DNA from: Streptomyces liliifuscus
GTDB lineage: Bacteria; Actinomycetota; Actinomycetes; Streptomycetales; Streptomycetaceae
DNA: 64,000 bases
Reading direction: 5' to 3'
Assembly: GCF_016598615.1 (NCBI RefSeq)
Contig: NZ_CP066831.1
Coordinates: forward strand, 4,836,001-4,900,000
Made by a program: the position numbers and the translations under genes. A model generated the notes under the pieces. The model did not search any database, was not told the origin of the DNA, and saw nothing but the letters and a program-made list of their open reading frames with translations. Of this stretch, positions 57,590-64,000 are shown piece by piece (the first letter of the stretch is position 1; each line of letters starts with the position of its first letter).

Positions 57590-58150
57590 ATGACCAAGAA
57601 GGACGCGCCGCCCCGCTGGGACCGCAAGATGCAACAGCGGCTCGCACGCGGGGAGGCGGCCGCGCTCGGTGAGCTCTACGACCGATTCGCTTCGCTCGTG
57701 CACGGCCTCGCCCACCGCGTGCTCGGAGACGACCGGGCGGCCGACGGCGTCACCCGCGAGGTCTTCGCCCATGTCTGGGAGAACCCCGAGGCGTACGACC
57801 CCAAGCAGGGCCCCCTGCGCTCCTGGGTCGCCACGCTGACCCACCGCCTCGCCGTGCAGCGCCTGCGCGCGACGGAGACCGCCGCGCTCGCCCAGGACGG
57901 CTCGGGCAGTACCGAGGAGCTGGAGCGCAAGGTCCGCCGCGCCTCGGTGGCGGCCCGCGCCGACTACATCGTCACGTCCATGCCGACCCCGCTGCGCACG
58001 GCCCTTGAGCTCGCCTACTTCCAGCGCCGCGACTACCGCCAGACCGCCGCCGACCTCGGCGTCACCGAGGACGAGGCCCGCCGCCGCCTGCGCCTGGGCC
58101 TCCAGCTCCTGTCCACGGCCCACGACACGGGCTCCGGGGGTGCGCGATGA
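57590..58150 (+). CDS. ECF-type RNA polymerase sigma factor
   Basis: A 186-residue ECF sigma factor. Region 2 runs about residues 20-85 (LYDRFASLVHGLAHRVLGD, AHVWENPEAYDPKQGPLRSW) and region 4 about 125-175 (LELAYFQRRDYRQTAADLGVTEDEARRRL). The ATG follows GAGGGGCCGC. The stop overlaps the next gene start (ATGA), which encodes its anti-sigma factor. SigK-like factors of this pattern control stress or cell-envelope genes; the trigger is unknown. Confidence 0.9.
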   Translation: MTKKDAPPRWDRKMQQRLARGEAAALGELYDRFASLVHGLAHRVLGDDRAADGVTREVFAHVWENPEAYDPKQGPLRSWVATLTHRLAVQRLRATETAALAQDGSGSTEELERKVRRASVAARADYIVTSMPTPLRTALELAYFQRRDYRQTAADLGVTEDEARRRLRLGLQLLSTAHDTGSGGAR

Positions 58151-59496
58151 GAGGCATCGAGGCGCACGACGGATACGAAGAACAGCCGGACCCGGAGGAC
58201 CACAACAGCCGAGTGGGCCCCCAGAAGGACACCTCACCCCCGGGGAACGGCCCGTCCGGCCCAGAACCCCCCGAGCCGCCCAGCAGCTCTCGCACCCCCG
58301 ACGAACCCCAGCCCCCACGCATACCCATGCCACGCTCGTCGGTCGAGGACACGGGCCTCCCACTCCCGGAGCCGGCCCCGGCCCCGCTGTTCCTCGAACA
58401 CCGGGTCCTGAAGGCCCTGCTCGGCGCCTGGGCGCTGGCGGCCTGCTCCCCCGAGGAGACGGCGGCGGTGGAGGACCACCTGGGCACCTGCGGCGCGTGC
58501 GCGGACGAGGCGCTGCGCCTGCGCGACGCGGTGGGCCTCCTGCACCCGCCGGAGAGCCTCGACCTGGACCCCACCCTCCGCACCCGCGTCCTGGAGAGCT
58601 GCCTGGACCGCCGCCCGCCCCGCATCCCGGTCCCCGAATGGGCAACACCGTACGACGCGGAGACGGCCCGCCTGGACGCCCTGCTGCAGGACATCGGTGA
58701 CGCGGAGTGGCACGCTCCCGTACGCCTGCGCTGGTTCGAGGGCGACGAACAGACCAGCCGCCGCACCACCGTCGCGGGCGTGATCGCCCACCTCCTGACC
58801 GTGGACGGCCTGGTAGCCGTGACCCTGGGCCTGGACGACCCCCTCGAAGCCCAGGCGAACACCCCCACCCCCGAGGCCCGCACAGAGGCCTTCTGGACAA
58901 CCTCGCACTTCCCGCCCACCCGTTCCGTACGAACCCCCTGGCGCGAGCAGGCCCACAACCTGGTCCGCACGGTCGCCTTCGCGGGCGGCGGCTCGGGCCG
59001 CCTCCCGGTCTCGTACGGCGCCTTCGAACTCCCCCTGCGGGACTCGATGCTGGACCGTGCCTTCGAGACCTGGGTCCACGCGGGAGACATCGCCGAGGCG
59101 GTCGACTACCCCTACGAACCGCCGTCGCCCCGCCACCTGCACGCCATGATCGACCTGGGCGCCCGCATGCTCCCCACAGCCCTGGCCGCCCGCCGCCAGG
59201 CAGGCCTCGCCGCCCCCGGCCAGACCCGCCACCTGGTCCCCGCCGGCGCCCCCGGCCGCAGCCTCCGCCTGGAGATCGAGGGCCTGGGCGGCGGCGAATG
59301 GCTCATCCCCCTGGACTCCCCCGGCGCCCTGCCCTCCCCCGACCACGAGGTGGCCCACATAGCCCTGGACGGCGTCGAGTTCTGCCAACTGGCAGCAGGC
59401 CACGTACCACCCGAGGAAGCGGCAGCAGGCCAGGTAGGAGACCGAGAGGCAATCAGAGACGTCCTCTTCGCAGCAGCATCACTGAGCCGCATGTAG
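58147..59496 (+). CDS. Anti-sigma factor with zinc-finger and MDMPI domains
   Basis: A 449-residue protein. An acidic Pro/Ser-rich N-terminus (1-75) is followed by an anti-sigma zinc-binding motif (HLGTCGACADEAL, about residues 116-128) and a maleylpyruvate-isomerase-like domain (about 175-430), which includes WVHAGDIAEAV. No membrane helix is obvious, so it may be a soluble anti-sigma factor. It overlaps the sigma gene by ATGA, so the two are co-translated. Confidence 0.87.
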   Translation: MRGIEAHDGYEEQPDPEDHNSRVGPQKDTSPPGNGPSGPEPPEPPSSSRTPDEPQPPRIPMPRSSVEDTGLPLPEPAPAPLFLEHRVLKALLGAWALAACSPEETAAVEDHLGTCGACADEALRLRDAVGLLHPPESLDLDPTLRTRVLESCLDRRPPRIPVPEWATPYDAETARLDALLQDIGDAEWHAPVRLRWFEGDEQTSRRTTVAGVIAHLLTVDGLVAVTLGLDDPLEAQANTPTPEARTEAFWTTSHFPPTRSVRTPWREQAHNLVRTVAFAGGGSGRLPVSYGAFELPLRDSMLDRAFETWVHAGDIAEAVDYPYEPPSPRHLHAMIDLGARMLPTALAARRQAGLAAPGQTRHLVPAGAPGRSLRLEIEGLGGGEWLIPLDSPGALPSPDHEVAHIALDGVEFCQLAAGHVPPEEAAAGQVGDREAIRDVLFAAASLSRM

Positions 59497-59544
59497 CGCG
59501 CAGCCCCTGCCCAGACCTGCCCGCACCCGCCCCACGCACGGGAG

Positions 59545-59661
59545 CGGGCCGTGCCGGTACGTCGAAAGTCCGCCGCATACGGCTCCTCCAGGAACGGTCT
59601 TCCTGGAAAACCAACAGCCGTACACCCCGCCGCGGCGGACTCGACGTACCGGCACGGCCCG
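59545..59661. terminator. 117-base nested hairpin between convergent genes
   Basis: Outer arms of about 30 bp (around 59545-59576 and 59631-59661) with few mismatches enclose TACGGCT/AGCCGTA and TCCAGGAA/TTCCTGGA arms. It separates the anti-sigma and purU genes and probably ends both. Its length is unusual for a simple terminator. Confidence 0.8.
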
Positions 59662-59716
59662 CGCCCCACGACAACGCGAGGCGCGACGCACCTCGGCCGA
59701 AGACGACGGCCGGGCT

Positions 59717-60583
59717 TCAGTCAAAGACGACGGTCCGCCGCCCGTTCAACAGAATCCGCCGCTCCGCATGCCACTTGACGGCCCGGGCAAGCGCCTGGCA
59801 CTCCACATCACGCCCCACAGCGACAAGCTGCTCAGGCGTGACCTGGTGCCCCACCCGCTCGACCTCCTGCTCGATGATCGGCCCCTCGTCGAGGTCGGCC
59901 GTCACATAGTGCGCGGTCGCACCGATCAGCTTCACACCACGAACGTGCGCCTGGTGATACGGCTTCGCGCCCTTGAAGCTAGGCAGGAACGAGTGATGGA
60001 TATTGATGATCCGCCCGCTCAACTGCTTGCACAGATCATCGGAGAGCACCTGCATGTACCGAGCGAGCACAACGAGCTCGACGCCCTGCTCCCGCACCAG
60101 CTCCAACAACTGCGCCTCGGCCTGCGCCTTATTGTCCTTGGTGACCGGAATGTGATGAAACGGCACATCATAAGAAGCCACAAGCTCGGCGAACTCCGTG
60201 TGATTCGAAACCACAGCCGCGATCTCAACAGGAAGCGCCCCGGTCCGAGCCCGGAACAGCAGATCGTTCAGGCAGTGCCCGAACTTGCTGACCATCAGCA
60301 CGACCCGCATCTTGTCCTCGGCCCGGTGGATCTGCCACTCCATCTGGAACGAGTCACCGATCGCCGCGAAGCTGGCCCGCAGCTTCTCCACCGTCACCGG
60401 CGACTCCGCCGAGAAGTGGACGCGCATGAAGAACAGCCCCGTGTCATGGTCACCGAACTGCTGACTGTCCTCGATGTTGCACCCGGTCATGAAGAGATAA
60501 CTCGACACGGCGTGCACGATGCCCTGCTTGTCGGGACAGGAAAGCGTAAGAACGTACTGCTCGGTCACGGACTGCTCATTCAT
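59717..60583 (-). CDS. purU: Formyltetrahydrofolate deformylase (PurU)
   Basis: A 288-residue enzyme that hydrolyses 10-formyltetrahydrofolate to formate and tetrahydrofolate, supplying formate for purine synthesis or balancing one-carbon pools. The N-terminal ACT domain (about 8-85, LSCPDKQGIVHAVSSYLF) is followed by the formyl-transferase-type domain (about 95-285) with FHHIPVTKDNK, GRIINIHHSFLPSFKGA and ATAHYVTADLDEGPIIEQ. The catalytic His and Asp are in those last segments. The internal ATG after a longer frame is used, as in known PurU proteins. Confidence 0.92.
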   Translation of the reverse strand: MNEQSVTEQYVLTLSCPDKQGIVHAVSSYLFMTGCNIEDSQQFGDHDTGLFFMRVHFSAESPVTVEKLRASFAAIGDSFQMEWQIHRAEDKMRVVLMVSKFGHCLNDLLFRARTGALPVEIAAVVSNHTEFAELVASYDVPFHHIPVTKDNKAQAEAQLLELVREQGVELVVLARYMQVLSDDLCKQLSGRIINIHHSFLPSFKGAKPYHQAHVRGVKLIGATAHYVTADLDEGPIIEQEVERVGHQVTPEQLVAVGRDVECQALARAVKWHAERRILLNGRRTVVFD

Positions 60584-60661
60584 GCACGCCAGGGTCCCAC
60601 AAATGGAACCGCACCCGGCCACACGTCCCGCCTGCCGGACGCCCAAGGCCTGGACCCTTCA

Positions 60662-60680
60662 GGGGCGCGGGGAACTGCGC
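60662..60680 (-). repeat. Single copy of the 19-bp intergenic repeat
   Basis: GGGGCGCGGGGAACTGCGC in the 147-base gap upstream of purU and beyond the hypothetical gene end. Confidence 0.85.
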
Positions 60681-60730
60681 GACAAGCCCCCACGGCGCCG
60701 CACGCACAACAGACCTCAGCAGCCCAGCCC

Positions 60731-61177
60731 TCAGGCAGACCGAGTCATGATCCGCAAAACCTCAAGCGTCCGAGGCGGCACATCAGGATCCTCCCCATCA
60801 CTCACCGCCATCCGAACGTGCGCATCCCGAGCAGCCCGCACAGCCTCAGGCCACCCCTGATGATCGAGATAGACGGAGACGGCGGCATCAGGCCCCACCT
60901 GATGCATGATCCGCAGCACCCGAAGCACGGCGCTGTCGACGAGCGCCGCCTCCTGCGAGTCCCGGAAGATCGTCCCCACGTATTTCTCGGCGGACCAGTT
61001 GTCCAGCCAGGTGTCCTCGACGAGGCGATAGACGGCGTCGGTCACATCCCCGTACCCGTCGACCCCCGCGAGCCAGACCCCTCGCTGGAACTCGGTGTCG
61101 GAAAGCATGTGCAGCGCGGAGCGCACATTGCTGCGCCAGCGCCACCACGGCATGTCGTTCAGTGGCATGCCGCCCAT
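60731..61177 (-). CDS. Conserved hypothetical protein
   Basis: A roughly 148-residue protein, helical and rich in Trp, Asp and Val (for example WWRWRSNVRSALHML, DGYGDVTDAVYRLVED and QVGPDAAVSVYLDH). It resembles a conserved Streptomyces hypothetical found beside housekeeping genes, but I know of no function. The start is uncertain: an ATG with no strong ribosome site is given; a GTG 54 bases upstream would lengthen it. It is divergent from the substrate-binding lipoprotein gene. Confidence 0.65.
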   Translation of the reverse strand: MGGMPLNDMPWWRWRSNVRSALHMLSDTEFQRGVWLAGVDGYGDVTDAVYRLVEDTWLDNWSAEKYVGTIFRDSQEAALVDSAVLRVLRIMHQVGPDAAVSVYLDHQGWPEAVRAARDAHVRMAVSDGEDPDVPPRTLEVLRIMTRSA

Positions 61178-61348
61178 GGTGGATGAGCGACGCCCGCGAC
61201 GGGAAGAGTTCTCCGAACCTTGCACGGTCACCGATCGTACGTTCTCGCCGATTCGTCCCGCCCCGCACCCCGGAGTTCACCTTCTGGTCACCAAGCGTTG
61301 ACCATGGGTCACACCGGCCGTAGCGATGTGACGGAATCGTGCGTGTCC

Positions 61349-62644
61349 ATGACCGGCAGGCGACGCACCCGCACCTTCCTCCCCGCCCACCATCGTCCCG
61401 CCAAGGCCAGAGTGCTGTCCGCGGGCGCGTTGGCGGCGTGTGCGTCCATAGCCGTCGGATGCGGTGTCGTCCCCGGTACCACGGGGGGTTCCGGGGACGA
61501 CCCCATAACGGTCATGACGTGGGCGCCCGAGGGGACGAAGGCGACCAACAAGCCGGGCATGCCCGCCATGGCGCTGGCCTACGCGCGCTGGATCAACTCC
61601 AAGGGCGGCATCAACGGCCGCAAGCTCAAGGTCCTCACCTGCAACGACCACAACGACACGGTGGCCGCCGCCAACTGCGCCCGCCGCGCGGTCGACGAGA
61701 ACGTCGTCGCGGTCGTCGGCTCGTACAGCCAGCACGCCCGCTCCTTCTTCTCCCCGCTGGAGGCGGCCGGCATCCCGTATCTCGGCGGGTACGGCGTCAC
61801 CGACGACGAGTTCACCAGCCCGCTCTCCTACCCGGTCAACGGCGGCCAGCCCGCCCTCCTGGCCGGCCTCGGACAGCAGCTCGCCAGGAACTGCGGCCCC
61901 GTCACCCTCGTACGCCCCGACACGATCGCCGGCGACGAGCTGCCCGTCCTGCTCGACTCCGGCCTCAGCGCCGAGGGGCATTCGGCCGCCGTCGACCAGC
62001 GGGCCGCCGAGGACGCCACGGAGTACTCGAACCACGCCGACCAGGCGCTGCGGCGGGTCACGGCGGATCCGACGGAGGAGGGGTGCGTGGTGCCCGCGCT
62101 CGGGGACCGCACGGACACCTTCATGGACTCGTTCCGGCGTGCCCGCGAGGCGTACCCGACGGTGCGGACGGCGTCCGTGCTGGGCAGCGTCGACCAGTCG
62201 GTGATCGACGCGACGGGCAACGCGTACGAGGGCTCGTACGTCACCGGCTGGTACCCGGCGTCGCGCGACAAGCGGTGGAAGCCGATGCGCGCGGTCATCC
62301 GCGAGGAGGCCTTCGGCGACAACCGGATCGACGCGTCCGACCCCGGGGTGCAGACGACCTGGGTCGCCTACACGGTGCTGAAGAAGGCCGTCGAGTCGCT
62401 GGGCGACGGCGAGGTGTCCTCGCGGACGCTCCGGCGGACGCTCGACGACGGCTTGAAGATCAACACGGGCGGGCTGACGCCGACGCTCAGCTGGAGCTTC
62501 GACGATCTGACCGCGGCGAGCGGCTTCCCCCGGCTGGTCAATTCGGACGTGTCGTTCCAGGTGGTGCGCAAGGGTCAACTGGTCTCGGCCCGCAAGGGGT
62601 TCGTCAACGTGTCGAAGGTGCTGGAGAACACGGAAGCGTCGTAA
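61349..62644 (+). CDS. Branched-chain-type substrate-binding lipoprotein of an ABC transporter
   Basis: A 431-residue periplasmic-binding-protein-fold protein (Peripla_BP_6, Leu/Ile/Val-type). The N-terminus has a basic stretch (RRRTR), a hydrophobic segment and a lipobox-like AVGC near residue 37, so it is likely an exported lipoprotein. Landmarks are YARWINSKGGINGRKLKVL and VVGSYSQHARSFFSPLEAAGIPYLGG. No membrane or ATPase subunits of an importer are adjacent. The start is uncertain; a GTG 6 bases upstream and an ATG 45 bases upstream are also possible. Confidence 0.82.
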   Translation: MTGRRRTRTFLPAHHRPAKARVLSAGALAACASIAVGCGVVPGTTGGSGDDPITVMTWAPEGTKATNKPGMPAMALAYARWINSKGGINGRKLKVLTCNDHNDTVAAANCARRAVDENVVAVVGSYSQHARSFFSPLEAAGIPYLGGYGVTDDEFTSPLSYPVNGGQPALLAGLGQQLARNCGPVTLVRPDTIAGDELPVLLDSGLSAEGHSAAVDQRAAEDATEYSNHADQALRRVTADPTEEGCVVPALGDRTDTFMDSFRRAREAYPTVRTASVLGSVDQSVIDATGNAYEGSYVTGWYPASRDKRWKPMRAVIREEAFGDNRIDASDPGVQTTWVAYTVLKKAVESLGDGEVSSRTLRRTLDDGLKINTGGLTPTLSWSFDDLTAASGFPRLVNSDVSFQVVRKGQLVSARKGFVNVSKVLENTEAS

Positions 62645-62699
62645 AGCAGGCCGGTACCGACCAGGTACCGGCCGCCGCCAACGCCGTAGTAGACCCCGG

Positions 62700-64000
62700 T
62701 CACAGCTGGCCGGGCTGGCGCTCCGTCAGTCCGTACGTCTGGGCGATGGAGTTCCACAGCTTCGCGGCCTTGGCCTTCTGCGTGGTCGCGGTGCCGCTCT
62801 CCCGGTTGCCCGCCGCGGTCTGGCCCGTGTTGCGGGCCTGGCCCTTGCGGCAGCCCTTCTTGTCCGCGGTCTGGTCGGCCCAGGCCGCGTAGTGGGTGTC
62901 CGCCGCGGAGGACGCCTTCCAGGCGCTGTTGAGCGCGGCGGTCAGCTGCGCGTGGTTCGGCAGCTTGTCGACCGCGAGGTCCCCGAGGCTGGTGACCAGG
63001 CCGTCGCGCTGCTTGGCCGCGTTGCGCAGATCGGTGGCCGCCTGGCCGAGGTTGGCGCACTTGCGTACGTTGCCGACGGCCTTGACCACCGAGTCGCGGC
63101 TGTCGCCGCTGTCCGCCAGGAGCTTGTCCAGGGCCACGGCCTGCGCCTTGGCCGGGTCGGCGGACGCGGAGGCCGATTCGTCCGTGGCGGGCGCGGTCGC
63201 CGCCACCGTCTTGTTGTCGTCGCTCTTGTCGCCCCCGCCGCCGCTGAGCAGGGCGCCCGCGCCGATGCCGAGTACGGCGATGCCCACGCCGACCGCGGCG
63301 ATCACGGGCACACGGGAACGGGAGCGGCCGCCGCGGCCGTTGTCACCGTCCGCCGCGCCTCGGCGTGCGCCGCGGCCTGCGGGTCCCTCGGGTGCGCCGG
63401 GGCCGCCGGGGGCACCGGGACGGTTCGGGGAGCCGAAGCCGGCCGCGGCGCCCTGTCTCCCCCGCGGCTGGTCGACTCGGGGCAACTGCTGCGTGGAGCC
63501 TCCGGCGTCGGCCCGGAAGAGGTTGTCGAACTCGGCCGGCGGCTGCTGCTGCCGCTCCTCGGGTACGCCCGGGCGTACGCCGTACTGCGCCGCGCCGGGC
63601 TGGGCCGGTACGGGCGCGATGAACTGGGTGGGCTGGGCGTCGGGGTCGACGGCGGGCGGCAGGGGGCCCGCGCCGCTGCCTCCGGTCGCCGGTCCCGGCC
63701 CGTCCGGCCGGACCCGGCCGAGGTACCGCGTGGACTCGGAGGACATCGCCGCGGGGGCCGCACCCGCGGGAGGCATCTCCGGCGGCAGCGCGCCGGGGCC
63801 CACCGGGGGAAGAAGCTGCGTGGCACCCTCGTCGACGGCCGGCGCGGCGGGAACCGGCGGCAGGTACTGGGTCGCACCCTCGTCCATGGCGGCAACGGGC
63901 GGCAGCGCACCGGAGCCGGCACCGGCGCCCGCACCAACGGGCGGCAGCGGCGCGGCGGTCTGGCCACCGGGGGCGTACGGCGCGGGCGTCTGGCCACCGG
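62700..64000 (-). CDS. N-terminal-truncated Pro-rich membrane-anchored protein (runs off the window)
   Basis: The frame is open at the right edge, so the true start lies outside. The visible 433 residues begin with repeated DEGATQYLPPV-like motifs and long Pro/Gly/Ala runs, then an Arg-rich RGGRSRSRVP, one transmembrane helix (about 227 residues before the stop, VPVIAAVGVGIAVLG...), a Gly/Ser-rich linker and an extracytoplasmic helical domain. The ATQxLPPV repeats recall cytoplasmic linkers seen near Streptomyces kinases or divisome-type proteins. No enzymatic motif is visible. Confidence 0.75.
   Translation of the reverse strand, partial: GGQTPAPYAPGGQTAAPLPPVGAGAGAGSGALPPVAAMDEGATQYLPPVPAAPAVDEGATQLLPPVGPGALPPEMPPAGAAPAAMSSESTRYLGRVRPDGPGPATGGSGAGPLPPAVDPDAQPTQFIAPVPAQPGAAQYGVRPGVPEERQQQPPAEFDNLFRADAGGSTQQLPRVDQPRGRQGAAAGFGSPNRPGAPGGPGAPEGPAGRGARRGAADGDNGRGGRSRSRVPVIAAVGVGIAVLGIGAGALLSGGGGDKSDDNKTVAATAPATDESASASADPAKAQAVALDKLLADSGDSRDSVVKAVGNVRKCANLGQAATDLRNAAKQRDGLVTSLGDLAVDKLPNHAQLTAALNSAWKASSAADTHYAAWADQTADKKGCRKGQARNTGQTAAGNRESGTATTQKAKAAKLWNSIAQTYGLTERQPGQL

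Noticed and set aside
1..64000. rRNA, tRNA, insertion sequence, phage or plasmid genes
   Set aside because: I looked for tRNA-like cloverleaf regions, transposase or integrase motifs and replication genes and saw none.

Overview
The window is chromosomal DNA of a Streptomyces (or very close relative). It is very GC-rich, its genes have strong third-position GC bias, and it carries the afsR, afsS, kbpA and afsK regulatory genes, many copies of the short GCGCAGTTCCCCGCGCCCC-type intergenic repeat and long GC-rich hairpin terminators. No rRNA or tRNA gene, insertion sequence, phage gene or true CRISPR array was seen.

Layout. 1-3.6 kb: end of an unknown gene, a LuxR-type regulator, and an LLM oxidoreductase/amidohydrolase pair. 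3.8-7.7 kb: afsR, an afsS-like gene with five DNGMP repeats, and a 50-residue secreted peptide sharing that motif. 7.7-15 kb: a serine hydrolase, a two-component system and an ABC exporter set. 15-20 kb: acyl-CoA ligase diverging from a thiolase-like/DUF35/enoyl-CoA hydratase operon. 20-24.4 kb: afsK, a kbpA-like gene and a TetR regulator. 24.5-38 kb: more catabolic genes (acyl-CoA dehydrogenase, F420-type enzymes, thiolase-like protein, DoxX-DUF35, flavin monooxygenase, NDP-forming acyl-CoA synthetase) mixed with ordinary genes. 38-39 kb: an enoyl-CoA hydratase. 39.1-42.2 kb: an EACC1-type small protein and an 881-residue caspase-like/Hsp70 fusion. 42.2-56.1 kb: flavin reductase, MFS transporter, GlxA regulator, then operons of alcohol dehydrogenase, acyl-CoA dehydrogenases, SDR, cyclase, amidohydrolase and a second CoA ligase. 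56-64 kb: EF-hand protein, STAS protein, ECF sigma factor with anti-sigma factor, purU, a substrate-binding lipoprotein and part of a proline-rich membrane protein.

The main system-level signal is a 15-bp palindrome, consensus CTGACGGNCCGTCAG, at the 5' ends of nearly all the CoA-ester catabolic operons (13 good sites), plus a degenerate site over the start codon of the TetR gene. This points to one dispersed regulon for CoA-dependent breakdown of an unidentified, perhaps alicyclic or steroid-like, carboxylic acid. Its probable repressor lies between afsK/kbpA and the next catabolic operon. The second notable system is the EACC1 plus caspase-Hsp70 pair, which looks like a conflict or programmed-cell-death module inserted among regulon genes. 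The third is the AfsK-AfsR-AfsS cascade, here with about 12.5 kb between afsS and afsK and an extra secreted DNSMP peptide.
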